A stretch of 64,000 bases of DNA from Mesorhizobium terrae (GTDB taxonomy: Bacteria; Pseudomonadota; Alphaproteobacteria; Rhizobiales; Rhizobiaceae). The notes under the pieces are model-generated. The model saw only the letters and a program-made list of their open reading frames with translations. It was not told where the DNA came from and searched no databases. Shown one piece after another: positions 45,936 to 54,429 of the stretch (positions are counted from its first letter, which is position 1; each line of letters opens with the position of its first letter). The translations under genes and the position numbers were made by a program. The stretch spans positions 5,067,501-5,131,500 of the forward strand of contig NZ_CP044218.1 of the NCBI RefSeq assembly GCF_008727715.1, written 5' to 3'.

Positions 45936-46060
45936 GGATAGTCTCCAAGGGCAGGCTTGTCTTATCCGGCCGCTGCTATAAGCCATATCATAGCACGGGT
46001 GAACTCAATTTTCCTTAGTGCATCTTCAATTGGATTTGGCACGCGGATTTTCAACCGGCG

Positions 46061-46840
46061 ATGGAAAACGAACCCTTGATCGTGAAGGTCGCCGACAACG
46101 TGGCCTCTGTGCGCATCAACCGCCCGCGGAAGAAGAACGCCATCACCTTCGCCATGTGGCAAGCGCTGGCCGCCACCTTCGAGGCGCTGTCGGCCGATGC
46201 ATCGGTGCGGGCCATTATCCTGAGCAGCGAAGGCGCTGATTTTTCCGCCGGTGCCGACATCGCCGAATTCGACACGCTGCGCGGCGGCGACAATGCCCGT
46301 CACTACGAGGCGGCCAATTCGGCCGCCTTCGCGGCGGTGCGCAATGCCCGCCCGCCGGTGATCGCGGCGCTCAAGGGCGTGTGTTTCGGCGGCGGCTTCG
46401 GCCTTGCCGCGGCCGCCGATCTCAGGGTAGCAGCGCCCGATGCGCTCTTCGCCGTGCCGGCGGCGAAGCTCGGTCTCGCCTATCCGCAGGATGCCATGCG
46501 CGACATTGTCGGCGCGGCCGGCCAGCAGATGGCCCGCTATCTTGCCTTCACCGGCGAGCGCATCGATGCGCGCGCAGCACTTGAGGCCGGCTTGCTGCTC
46601 GAAATCGTCGCCGCCGACGAGCTTGAACCACGCGCGATGGCCATTGCCACGACGATCGCCGCCAACGCGCCGCTTTCCGTGCAGGCCTCGAAACTGGCGA
46701 TCAACGCCGAGTTGAGCGGCGACCTTGCGGACGCAGAACGCGCCCGCGCGGCCGGAGACCTTACCTTCGCCAGCACCGACTATGCCGAAGGTCGCGCCGC
46801 CTTCAAGGCACGGCGCCGGCCGGAGTTCACCGGACAATGA
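46061..46840 (+). CDS. Enoyl-CoA hydratase/isomerase (crotonase) family protein
   Basis: 259-residue crotonase-fold protein. The acyl-CoA binding and oxyanion hole segments are SAGADIAEF and KGVCFGGGFGLAAAADLR. The two Glu that catalyse hydration in rat enoyl-CoA hydratase (Glu144 and Glu164) appear replaced: GGGFGLA and VPAAKLGLAYP lack them. It therefore may catalyse another crotonase reaction, such as isomerisation, dehalogenation or hydrolysis of a CoA ester. Its stop overlaps the start of the HD-domain gene in ATGA, so the two are coupled. Confidence 0.87.
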   Translation: MENEPLIVKVADNVASVRINRPRKKNAITFAMWQALAATFEALSADASVRAIILSSEGADFSAGADIAEFDTLRGGDNARHYEAANSAAFAAVRNARPPVIAALKGVCFGGGFGLAAAADLRVAAPDALFAVPAAKLGLAYPQDAMRDIVGAAGQQMARYLAFTGERIDARAALEAGLLLEIVAADELEPRAMAIATTIAANAPLSVQASKLAINAELSGDLADAERARAAGDLTFASTDYAEGRAAFKARRRPEFTGQ

Positions 46841-47445
46841 AACCGCCGCTTCTCACGCATGAGATGAAGGCCGAGCTCTCGGCCCTCTACCGCACCGCCG
46901 ACCGCCACTATCACGGCATCGCCCATATCGAGGCGCTGCTGCGGCTGCTTGACGAACACCGGGCTGCATTCTCCGATCCCGAGGCGGTCGAAGCGGCGAT
47001 CTGGTTCCATGACGCGATCTATGACAGCCGCGCCAAGGACAACGAGGCGCAAAGTGCCGTGCTCGCCGCCGAGAAACTGGACGGGCGAACCAACGCGCAG
47101 CGCATCGGCCGCATCGTCGCAATGATCGAGGCGACAGCTACCCATACGGTTCCGGCTCTCGACCCCGCGCCCGCCCGGCGCGACGCGGCGCTGCTGCTCG
47201 ACATGGACCTGTCGATCCTGGGAGCTGCGCCGCCCGTGTTCGATGCCTATGAGGCGGCGGTGCGGCGCGAATATGCCTGGGTGGATGAGCCGCTTTGGGT
47301 GGCGGGCCGCGGCGCGGTGCTGAAGACCTTCGTCGAGCGCGACCATATCTTCCACACCGAGATTTTCCGCGATCGCCTCGAGCGCCAGGCGCGGGAAAAT
47401 CTGAAGCGCTCGATCGAGGCGTTGAGGCTTGGCCCTCGCCCCTAA
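46837..47445 (+). CDS. Predicted HD-superfamily metal-dependent hydrolase
   Basis: 202 residues of the COG4339-type predicted metal-dependent HD-domain group: YHGIAHIEALL supplies the first His, WFHDAIYD the HD pair, then VAMIEATATH, and LLLDMDLSILG with a further Asp. These are consistent with one bound metal pair. Substrate unknown; some homologues are nucleotide or phosphoester hydrolases. It overlaps the crotonase gene by four bases and its stop codon overlaps that of the converging GNAT gene. Confidence 0.88.
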   Translation: MKPPLLTHEMKAELSALYRTADRHYHGIAHIEALLRLLDEHRAAFSDPEAVEAAIWFHDAIYDSRAKDNEAQSAVLAAEKLDGRTNAQRIGRIVAMIEATATHTVPALDPAPARRDAALLLDMDLSILGAAPPVFDAYEAAVRREYAWVDEPLWVAGRGAVLKTFVERDHIFHTEIFRDRLERQARENLKRSIEALRLGPRP

Positions 47446-47942
47446 TCGGGGAAATTTTCCATCCGCCGTTCGCGGACGGTAAAACCCGCTCGCTGGTAGA
47501 CCGACAGCGCCTTCGGATGATCGTTGGTGTCGGTGTGCAGCCACACGCGCTGCGGCCGCGTCGCCCATACGGCGCGCAACGAACTGTCTAGCAGATAGGG
47601 TCCGAGCCGCCTGCCCTGGAAGGCCGCGACCAGGCCGAAGTGAACCAGCTCCACGACCGGTTCGCCGACGCCGTTGAATTCGCAGAAGCCGGCGGCGGTG
47701 CCATCGACGCGCAGGACATTGAGCCATGTCGACGGATGGGCAAGCAGGGCCGAGAGTTCGGCGGCCGGCATGCGCAGCCGCTGGTCCCAATCCAGAGGTT
47801 CGCCGACGGCGCGATAAAGATCGAGATAGGCAGCCAGCGAGAGGTTTTCGCGGCCGATCGTGGCCGTGGCAACAGGACTGGCCAGCGCTGGCCCCGATGG
47901 CGGCGCCGTCATGTCGAGATAGGTGACGAGGAGTTCGACCAT
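47442..47942 (-). CDS. GNAT family N-acetyltransferase
   Basis: 166 residues. The GNAT core is ELVHFGLVAAFQGRRLGPYLLDSSLRAV, where QGRRLG is the acetyl-CoA loop, and the C-terminal HTDTNDHPKALSVYQRAGFTVRERR is typical. Acceptor unknown. The stop codons of this gene and of the HD gene overlap in the sequence CTAA (47442-47445). It lies 16 bases from the hydrolase gene upstream on the same strand and may share a transcript with it. Confidence 0.88.
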   Translation of the reverse strand: MVELLVTYLDMTAPPSGPALASPVATATIGRENLSLAAYLDLYRAVGEPLDWDQRLRMPAAELSALLAHPSTWLNVLRVDGTAAGFCEFNGVGEPVVELVHFGLVAAFQGRRLGPYLLDSSLRAVWATRPQRVWLHTDTNDHPKALSVYQRAGFTVRERRMENFPD

Positions 47943-47958
47943 CGCGCTGCTGAAGAGC

Positions 47959-48726
47959 TCAGAGCGGATGTTCGGAATAGAATTCCAGCACGCGCTTCTT
48001 GAAGGTGCGGTCGCCGACCGAAAGCATGTGGTCGCGGCCTTCGATGTGGAAAGCCGTGGCGTTGGGCATGAGTGCGGCCAGTTCGTCCGGCGAGCCGGCG
48101 ATGTCGTCGGTGGTGCCGACGGCGATCAGCGTCGGCTGGGCGATGCGCGCCACCTGGTCCTCCGACAATTCGTCACGCGAGCCGATGATGCAGGCGGCAA
48201 GGGCCTCACGGTCGCTTTTGGTCTGGTCGGCGAAGGCGCGGAACATGCGGCCGCGCGCATGGGTGATAGCTGCTGCTTCGTCTGCGAGCAGCGCCTCGGC
48301 GATCGGGTCCCAGTCGCCGACACCGTCGACCAGCCCGATGCCCAGCCCGCCAAGTACCAGCGTCGCCACCTTGCCAGGTTCCGACAGCGCCAGGAAGGCT
48401 GACACCCGCGCGCCCATCGAATAGCCCATCACATGGGCGCGCTCGATGCCGAGATGGTCGAGCAGCGCCGCCGCGTCCGACGCCATCTTGTCGGGCGTGT
48501 AATCGGCGCCGTCATAAGTCTTGGTCGACGCGCCATGGCCGCGATGATCGAAGGCGATGGCGCGGTAGCCGGCATCGTTGAGCGTCTTGAACCAGCCCGG
48601 CGCCACCCAGTTCACATAATGGCTGGAGGCGAAACCGTGGATCATCAGCACCGGGTCGCCGCTGCCCGAGGCGGGCTGGCGGTCGAGGAAAGCAAGGTCG
48701 AAGCCTTCATGGCTGAAGGATTGCAT
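47959..48726 (-). CDS. Alpha/beta hydrolase
   Basis: 255 residues of the alpha/beta-hydrolase fold. The oxyanion motif is LMIHGFASS, the nucleophile elbow GYSMGA (Ser), the acid is likely the Asp in GTTDDIAG, and the His is in EGRDHMLS. The FDHRGHGAST segment is typical of the lid-lacking esterase/haloperoxidase branch. Substrate cannot be predicted. It is followed by the GNAT gene and preceded by DUF192, all on the minus strand. Confidence 0.88.
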   Translation of the reverse strand: MQSFSHEGFDLAFLDRQPASGSGDPVLMIHGFASSHYVNWVAPGWFKTLNDAGYRAIAFDHRGHGASTKTYDGADYTPDKMASDAAALLDHLGIERAHVMGYSMGARVSAFLALSEPGKVATLVLGGLGIGLVDGVGDWDPIAEALLADEAAAITHARGRMFRAFADQTKSDREALAACIIGSRDELSEDQVARIAQPTLIAVGTTDDIAGSPDELAALMPNATAFHIEGRDHMLSVGDRTFKKRVLEFYSEHPL

Positions 48727-48744
48727 GGCGTGGTCCCGCTCTCT

Positions 48745-49275
48745 TCACTTGGTGCCGGAAACGGCCTGGACGGCCGGGTGCTTGATCAGGTCGCCCTCGG
48801 CGATGCCTTGGCGAGCCGCGGTACCGGCTTTCAGCTCGAGCACGAAACGCACGGGGGCGTCAGGGGCGATGACGGCCTCCGACTGCGGCTCGCCCTTGCG
48901 GATGGCGCTGATGCGGCCATCCTCGCCGATGAAGATCAGGTCGAGCGGCATCGGCGTGTTCTTCATCCAGAAACCGACGCCCTCGGTCTGATCGAACACG
49001 AACAACATGCCGCGGTCGTCCGGCATGGTCTGCCGGAACATCAGTCCCGCCTCGCGTTCGTCCTCGGTGTCGGCGATCTCGATCTGGAAGGCGCGGTCGC
49101 CCTTGGCGGTGACCGCGACCAAAGGCGCTGCATCGACCGGCAGCATCATCGCCTGGTTCTCGGCGGTGGCCGGCGAGAGCACGAACAGGCTGAGGCAGAT
49201 GGCGACCAGCGCCGCCAACATGGCAACGGCGGCAAGCGAAGGTCTGGCTTCCTTCACGGCATTCAATCGAACCAT
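48745..49275 (-). CDS. DUF192 family exported protein
   Basis: 176 residues with an N-terminal signal or anchor (about 15-40, AMLAALVAICLSLFVLSPATAENQ) and a DUF192 domain (about 55-170): VEIADTEDEREAGLMFR-type start, MPDDRGMLFVFDQTEGVGFWMKNTPMPLDLIFIGEDGRI and an AGTAARQGIAEGDLI end. It is a small beta-barrel-like domain found across bacteria with no proven activity. The gene is followed on the same strand, 18 bases on, by the alpha/beta hydrolase. Confidence 0.88.
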   Translation of the reverse strand: MVRLNAVKEARPSLAAVAMLAALVAICLSLFVLSPATAENQAMMLPVDAAPLVAVTAKGDRAFQIEIADTEDEREAGLMFRQTMPDDRGMLFVFDQTEGVGFWMKNTPMPLDLIFIGEDGRISAIRKGEPQSEAVIAPDAPVRFVLELKAGTAARQGIAEGDLIKHPAVQAVSGTK

Positions 49276-49378
49276 CGCGGCCTCACATCAGCTTCGCCCA
49301 TCGACCCATGCAAAGCGGCCGGAATCGTGACGACGCCTGTTGGAGCATGCCGAACAGGCAAAGCCAAGCCGGCAACCG

Positions 49379-50317
49379 TCATGCCATCAATCTCGCGAAA
49401 CGGGCACGCACGCGCTCGCGCGCAAAGTCGACGAAGGCGCGCAGCTTGGGCAGCATCTGGGAGCGGCTGGGGTAATAAAGGAACAATCCAGGTGAATCGG
49501 GCGCGTATTTTTCGAGGACCACTTCAAGCTCCCCCTTGCGCACCAGCGGCATGACGAGCGGCTCCGGCGCATAGGCCAGTCCAAGCCCCTTGATGGCGGC
49601 GGCGATGTTCAAGTCCCCATCATTGACGATCAGCGGACCGTCGACCGAGACCTCGATGTCGCGGCCATCCTCGATGAACTCCCAGCGATAGATCGCGCGT
49701 CGCGAGGCGCGGCGCGAACGGATGCAGCGGTGAAGCTGCAGGTCGGCCGGTCGCTGCGGCCGGCCGTGGCGGGCAAAATAGTGCGGAGCGCCGACAACGA
49801 CGAAGCGGAAGGAAGGCGTCAGCCGCATCGCCACCATGTCGGCCTCGACAAGCTCACCCAGCCGCACGCCCGCATCAAAACCCTCGCCGACGATATCGGT
49901 CAGCGCGTTCTCGGCGAACAGTTCGACTTCCAGCGCCGGATAGCGGCCGCAGAATTCCGACAGCAACTCGTCGGCCAGCAACGGCAATAGCGGGCGCGGC
50001 ACGGTGATGCGCAGCAGGCCGGTCACTTCGGCGCCCAGCGCCTGCGCGGCCTCGAAACCCAACATCAGCCGGTCCAGCGCCGGGCGGGCGTGATCGACGA
50101 AGCGCTCTCCTGCTTCGGTGAGCCCGACACTGCGGGTGGTGCGCGTCAAAAGCGTTACGCCGATGCGGGCCTCCAGCGCGCGCACGATCTGGCTCAGCGC
50201 CGATGGCGAAAGGCTGAGTTCCTGCGCGGCGGCGCGAAAGGAACGCAATTCGGCGACGCGCAGGAACGCAACCACACCGTCCAGCTGATCGCGAGTAATT
50301 ATGAAGCCTGAATGCAT
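49379..50317 (-). CDS. LysR family transcriptional regulator
   Basis: 312 residues: HTH at about 10-68 (FLRVAELRSFRAAAQELSLSPSALSQIVRALEARIGVTLLTRTTRSVGLTEAG) and a LysR substrate-binding domain. The second half has FVVVGAPHYFARHGRPQRPADL and a typical YAPEPLVMPLV hinge region. Ligand unknown. It diverges from the PmtA-like methyltransferase gene, with 97 bases between, but since the target of LysR regulators is often the divergent gene, that gene is the first candidate. Confidence 0.9.
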   Translation of the reverse strand: MHSGFIITRDQLDGVVAFLRVAELRSFRAAAQELSLSPSALSQIVRALEARIGVTLLTRTTRSVGLTEAGERFVDHARPALDRLMLGFEAAQALGAEVTGLLRITVPRPLLPLLADELLSEFCGRYPALEVELFAENALTDIVGEGFDAGVRLGELVEADMVAMRLTPSFRFVVVGAPHYFARHGRPQRPADLQLHRCIRSRRASRRAIYRWEFIEDGRDIEVSVDGPLIVNDGDLNIAAAIKGLGLAYAPEPLVMPLVRKGELEVVLEKYAPDSPGLFLYYPSRSQMLPKLRAFVDFARERVRARFARLMA

Positions 50318-50414
50318 AGTACATGTAGTTTATGTCGTATTCTCGGACAGTTTCAAGAGACCTACCTTCGGGTTTGCCGCGCGTTGGGCGCCGGCACACT
50401 ACCGGAGATCAGCC

Positions 50415-50984
50415 ATGTCGGCCGACGCACTCGCCTTCTTTCTCGCCTGGATATCGGCTCCCTTGCGGGTGGCTTCGGTGACGCCGTCCAGCCAGGCATT
50501 GGCCGATCTGATCACCAGCGAGATCTCCGGCGCGACGGGACCGGTGCTGGAACTCGGGCCCGGCACCGGCGTCTTCACCCGCGCACTCATCAGGCGGCAG
50601 GTGGTCGAAAGCGACCTCACCCTCGTCGAGCTCGGCGGGGATTTCGCCAGATTGCTGCGGCTGCGTTTCCCAGATGCAAGGGTGCTGGAAATCGATGCCG
50701 CCGCGATCGGCCAGTCACCGCTGTTCGACGCCGCGATGGCTGGCGCCGCGATAAGCGGGTTGCCGCTCCTGTCGATGCCGCCGCCCAAGGTGACGGCGAT
50801 CCTCGCCGGTTCGTTCCGGTGGCTACGACCCGAGGCGGCCTTCTACCAGTTCACCTACGGACCGCGCTGCCCGGTTGCGCCGTCCGTACTTGAGCAGCTC
50901 AACCTCAAGGCCGAGCGGGTCGGCAGGACCCTGCGCAACGTGCCGCCGGCCGCCGTCTACCGCATCACGCGCCAAGCCGGATGA
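50415..50984 (+). CDS. PmtA-like SAM-dependent methyltransferase
   Basis: 189 residues with motif I PVLELGPGTGVFTRALIRRQ and a preceding PSSQALADLI helix, the pattern of the short rhizobial phospholipid N-methyltransferase (PmtA) group that makes phosphatidylcholine. ESDLTLVELGGDFARLLRLRF contains the ribose-binding acidic residue. The family contains also rRNA adenine methyltransferase-like proteins, so the lipid role is an inference. The ATG at 50415 has CGGAG 7 bases upstream. A repeat palindrome follows it. Confidence 0.8.
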   Translation: MSADALAFFLAWISAPLRVASVTPSSQALADLITSEISGATGPVLELGPGTGVFTRALIRRQVVESDLTLVELGGDFARLLRLRFPDARVLEIDAAAIGQSPLFDAAMAGAAISGLPLLSMPPPKVTAILAGSFRWLRPEAAFYQFTYGPRCPVAPSVLEQLNLKAERVGRTLRNVPPAAVYRITRQAG

Positions 50985-51067
50985 GGGGTGTTGGAAGAAA
51001 CGACGCGATGCGGGTCGGACACCTTGATCTCAGGGGAGGCATTGGCACGGGCGCACTCCGTCCAGCA

Positions 51068-51138
51068 CCCCTCGTCCGACCTCGCTTACGGCGGCTGCGC
51101 CGCCGCGCTCGGCCACCTTCTCCCGCAAGGGGAGAAGG
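51068..51138. repeat. CTTCTCCC-type extended intergenic repeat, copy 5
   Basis: CCCCTCGTCCGAC, then the GGCGGCTGCGCCGCC palindrome, then CCTTCTCCC/GGGAGAAGG (51116-51138). Same modular order as copy 3, in the opposite orientation. Confidence 0.78.
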
Positions 51139-51221
51139 GAGATTGCACCATGATCGCCGCCGATGAACGGCCACACATGCGCTGAACGAACTTACGTCAG
51201 CGCCCGCAAAAGGAGAAAACA

Positions 51222-52154
51222 ATGACGCAAGACACCGGCAAACCCTCGCGACGGCGCATATTGGGCACGGCGGCAGTGGGCGTGGGCGCCGGGCTGGCGC
51301 TCGGCCTGTCCGGCGGCGTGGTGCTTGGCCAATCGTCCAGCCCGCCGCCTCCGCCACGCATCGAAGGCCGGCGCTTCGAAGGCAAGGTCGTCGTCGTCAC
51401 CGGCGCCACATCGGGCATCGGCCGCTCCGCCGCGATCGCCTTTGCGCGCGAGGGCGGCAAGGTCGGCTTCTGCGGCCGGCGCCAGCATCTCGGCCAACAG
51501 GTCGAAGACGAGATCAAGGCGGCCGGCGGCGATGCATTTTATGTGCCCGCCGACGTGCTGAAGGAAGAGGACGTGAGCGCCTTCATCGCCAAGGTCGTCG
51601 ACCGCTACGGCCGCCTCGACGTGGCGTTCAACAATGCCGGCATCACGCTGGAAAAGACGCTGCACGAATATAGCGCCGACGAATGGGACCGGGTGGTGAA
51701 CACCAATCTGCGCGGTGTGTTCCTGGCCATGAAATACCAGCTCCCGCATATGATGGCGGTGGGCGGCGGTACCATCGTCGTGACCTCGTCGTCCAACGCC
51801 ATCGCCACCAGCGCGAAGCGTGCCGCCTACACAGCCAGCAAGCGCGCGCTGGTCGGGCTGGTCCAGGCCGCCGCGCTCGACTATGCCGCCCACAACATCC
51901 GGGTGAACGCGCTGCTGCCGGGCACGACCGACACCGAACTGGTGCGGCGCGTCGCCGGCATGGAGGCAATTCCCGACGCCGCCTGGAAAGTCGCGGCCGC
52001 GCAATGGGCGAAGTCGAACGTGCCCGGCCTTGGCCGCATGGCCACCGCCGACGAGATCGCGGCATTCGCGCTGGTGCTTGCCTCGAACGACCACCCCTAC
52101 ATGACCGGTGCCTCGCTCGTCATCGACGGCGGGAAAACGGCGCATGGCGGATAA
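51222..52154 (+). CDS. Tat-exported short-chain dehydrogenase/reductase
   Basis: 310 residues. The N-terminus carries a twin-arginine signal (SRRRILGTAAVGVGAGLALGLSGG), then a short Pro-rich linker (SSPPPPPR), then a classical SDR. Cofactor motif VVVTGATSGIGRS, FNNAG, catalytic Ser in VVTSSSNA and YTASK with the catalytic Tyr and Lys. The first basic residue of the dinucleotide fold, in GRRQHL, hints at NADPH. Tat export would carry the folded enzyme with bound cofactor to the periplasm, unusual for an SDR. AAAAGGAG lies 8 bases upstream of the ATG. Confidence 0.9.
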   Translation: MTQDTGKPSRRRILGTAAVGVGAGLALGLSGGVVLGQSSSPPPPPRIEGRRFEGKVVVVTGATSGIGRSAAIAFAREGGKVGFCGRRQHLGQQVEDEIKAAGGDAFYVPADVLKEEDVSAFIAKVVDRYGRLDVAFNNAGITLEKTLHEYSADEWDRVVNTNLRGVFLAMKYQLPHMMAVGGGTIVVTSSSNAIATSAKRAAYTASKRALVGLVQAAALDYAAHNIRVNALLPGTTDTELVRRVAGMEAIPDAAWKVAAAQWAKSNVPGLGRMATADEIAAFALVLASNDHPYMTGASLVIDGGKTAHGG

Positions 52155-52172
52155 ACACATGGGCGGATAAAC

Positions 52173-52194
52173 AAAAGGCCGCCTTCCGGCGGCC
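52173..52194 (-). terminator. Rho-independent terminator of the cold-shock gene
   Basis: GGCCGCC/GGCGGCC with a TTCC loop (52177-52194), followed on the minus strand by TTTTGTTT, 24 bases after the cold-shock stop codon. Confidence 0.82.
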
Positions 52195-52217
52195 ATCGCT
52201 TTGGGAATGCGGTGCGC

Positions 52218-52814
52218 TTAATGCGCTACCGGCAGGGTTCCCACATCGGGATGGACTTCGGCGGCCATCAGCCCCTTGTCGCCCCGGCCATAGCGCACCA
52301 GAACCACCTGGCCCGGCCGCAATTCGGTGACACCGTAGCGGCGCAACGTCTCCATATGGATGAAGATGTCCTCGGTGCCTTCGCCGCGCGTCAGGAAGCC
52401 AAATCCCTTGGTGCGGTTGAACCACTTGACCAGGGCCCGCTCCAGCCCGCTCTCGGGCGTAACCGCGACATGGGTGCGCTGTTCCTGCATCTCCGCAGGA
52501 TGCACCGCCGTCGAGATATCCATCGACAGGACGCGGAACGCCTGCAGTCCGCGATCGCCCTGCTTGACCAGGCAGACCACCCGCGCGCCTTCGAGCGCGG
52601 TCTGGAAACCGTCGCGGCGCAGGCAGGTCACATGCAGGAGGATATCGCCGGAATCGCCTTCGTCGGGAAGAATGAAGCCATAACCCTTGGCAACGTCGAA
52701 CCATTTGATGGCGCCGGAGACCTCCAAAAGGTCCGCCGTTTCACCGATCTCGTCGAGCCCGGCGGTGTCGCCTAGAAGCGCACCCCGCCCGATCAGAGAG
52801 GCTTTTTCCCCCAT
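52218..52814 (-). CDS. Double cold-shock domain protein
   Basis: 198 residues with two cold-shock domains (about 32-100 and 125-190). RNP1-type motifs are KGYGFI (residues about 43-48) and KGFGFL (about 137-142); RNP2-type motifs are DILLHV and DIFIHM. Tandem CSD proteins of this kind are usual in rhizobia and are thought to be RNA chaperones with growth-phase roles. The N-terminal 30 residues are not conserved. The ATG at 52814 has AAAGGGGG before it; the frame open upstream is not used. It diverges from gloA. Confidence 0.92.
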   Translation of the reverse strand: MGEKASLIGRGALLGDTAGLDEIGETADLLEVSGAIKWFDVAKGYGFILPDEGDSGDILLHVTCLRRDGFQTALEGARVVCLVKQGDRGLQAFRVLSMDISTAVHPAEMQEQRTHVAVTPESGLERALVKWFNRTKGFGFLTRGEGTEDIFIHMETLRRYGVTELRPGQVVLVRYGRGDKGLMAAEVHPDVGTLPVAH

Positions 52815-53033
52815 CAGAACGCCCCCTTTCTCCGAAACTGCATCAACTGATTCTTTACATGAGATTAACACTGCGGCTTCCGGGGTGTGCAAGAGCTGAC
52901 GTGCCTTTTTTCACCGGCTCATTCAATCTCCACCACAAACGTTGTTTGCCGACTGCCGTCGCGTTGTTTTTCTACGTTGCGGGGTATCCTCACGACCCCT
53001 ATGGTGCGCCACACCCCAAGCTTGGAGACGAAT

Positions 53034-53474
53034 ATGCGCTATCTGCACACGATGGTCCGTGTGGCCAATGTCGAACAATCCCTCGACTTCTACTGCAACA
53101 AGCTGGGTTTGAAGGAAGTGCGCCGCTACGAAAACGAGCAGGGCCGCTTCACGCTGATCTTCCTGGCGGCATCCGAAGACGAGGCAAGCGGCGTCGAGGC
53201 GCGCGCGCCATTGGTCGAGCTGACCTACAATTGGGATCCCGAAGACTACAAGGGCGGCCGCAACTTCGGCCATCTCGCCTACGAGGTCGACGACATCTAC
53301 GCCACCTGCCAGCAGCTGATGGACAAGGGCGTGACCATCAATCGCCCGCCGCGCGACGGCAACATGGCCTTCATCAAGTCGCCCGACGGCATCTCGATCG
53401 AGTTGCTGCAGAAGGGGCCGGCCAAGGGCAAGGCCGAACCCTGGGCCTCGATGCCGAACACCGGTACCTGGTAA
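53034..53474 (+). CDS. gloA: Lactoylglutathione lyase (glyoxalase I)
   Basis: Converts the hemithioacetal of methylglyoxal and glutathione to lactoylglutathione. 146 residues, one VOC fold of two beta-alpha-beta-beta-beta units. The four metal ligands are visible: His in YLHTMVRV, Glu in LVELTYNWD, His in FGHLAYEV and Glu in SIELLQ, matching the Ni/Co-type short GlxI. GGAG lies 7 bases upstream of the ATG; the frame open upstream to 52887 is not used. DUF2218 follows 100 bases on. Confidence 0.95.
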   Translation: MRYLHTMVRVANVEQSLDFYCNKLGLKEVRRYENEQGRFTLIFLAASEDEASGVEARAPLVELTYNWDPEDYKGGRNFGHLAYEVDDIYATCQQLMDKGVTINRPPRDGNMAFIKSPDGISIELLQKGPAKGKAEPWASMPNTGTW

Positions 53475-53574
53475 CAAGATACCTGACTTCCGGCGGGTCC
53501 GACCTATTTCAGGTCAGGCCCGCCTCACCCAGCCAGCGTGACGCCAGCCAGGACAATCGAAAACGGAGAATTCC

Positions 53575-53865
53575 ATGTCCAACAGTCATGCCGACGTCGC
53601 CACCGAACATGCCAGCCGCTATCTGCAGCAGCTCTGCAAACATTGGGCGCACAAGTTTCCGGTCTCTTTCGACCCGAACCATGGCGAGATCGAGCTGACC
53701 ATCGGCCGCACCGTGATGGACGCCGGCGACACCGCGCTGCGCATCGCGCTGACCGCCGCCGATGCGGCATCGCTGGAGCGCCTGGAGAGCGTGGTCGAGG
53801 ACCACATCAAGCGTTTTGCCTTCCGCGAGGAACTGGCCTTCGCCTGGCAACGCCAGGCTGCCTGA
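53575..53865 (+). CDS. DUF2218 domain-containing protein
   Basis: 96 residues matching DUF2218: HASRYLQQLCKHWAHKFPVSFDPNHGEIEL, then VMDAGDTALRIALTAADAASLERLESVVEDHIKRFAFREELAFAWQR. Members occur near siderophore-interacting and iron genes in some bacteria, but there are none here. It is small, probably cytosolic, function unknown. CGGAG lies near the ATG. It converges with DUF1697. Confidence 0.9.
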   Translation: MSNSHADVATEHASRYLQQLCKHWAHKFPVSFDPNHGEIELTIGRTVMDAGDTALRIALTAADAASLERLESVVEDHIKRFAFREELAFAWQRQAA

Positions 53866-53877
53866 TCCTTCGCCGCC

Positions 53878-54429
53878 TCAGCGCGGCGCCGGCGAAACCA
53901 TCTCGGCCAGCGCAAGCACCGAACGCCAGTTGCGCGTGGTACCGGGCACCTTCAGCGTGCGCGGCAGGATTTCGGCGAATTTCGACCTGCCGAGCCCGTC
54001 CGGCGCGTGAAGGTAGAGCACGTCGCCCTTAACCGCGAAACGCTCCGGTCCCGTGCATTTTTCGGCGAGCCGGCCGATTTCCTCGGCCGTCGGCTCCCGC
54101 TCCAGCGCCATCGCGTGCAGTTTGGTCGGGTCCTCCGCGACTTCCGGATAAGGATTGTCCGCCACCAGCCGCTCGAACCAGGCGGCGTCGCGCACCATGA
54201 TGCGCGAATAGAAGCCCCAGCGCTTCTCGAACGCCGCCTCGATCGTCCTGGTCAGCGCCACCGCATCCGCCTTGGCCGCGCGGAACACGACATTGCCGCT
54301 TTGCACGTAGCTGGCGACATTGGTGAAGCCGAGCTCCTCGAAGAAAGCGCGCAGCTCCGCCATTTTCACGATGCGGTTGCCGCCGACATTGATGCCGGAA
54401 AACAGCGCGACGAAACCAATCTCGCTCAT
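53878..54429 (-). CDS. DUF1697 family protein
   Basis: 183 residues of DUF1697: VALFSGINVGGNRIVKMAELRAFFEELGFTNVASYVQSGNVVF is the conserved N-terminal core, and RVLGTTRNWRSV-type end is present (KVPGTTRNWRSVLAL). Function is unknown. Its ATG overlaps the ilvA stop codon in ATGA, so it is coupled to ilvA; whether it relates to branched-chain amino acid metabolism is unclear. Confidence 0.9.
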   Translation of the reverse strand: MSEIGFVALFSGINVGGNRIVKMAELRAFFEELGFTNVASYVQSGNVVFRAAKADAVALTRTIEAAFEKRWGFYSRIMVRDAAWFERLVADNPYPEVAEDPTKLHAMALEREPTAEEIGRLAEKCTGPERFAVKGDVLYLHAPDGLGRSKFAEILPRTLKVPGTTRNWRSVLALAEMVSPAPR

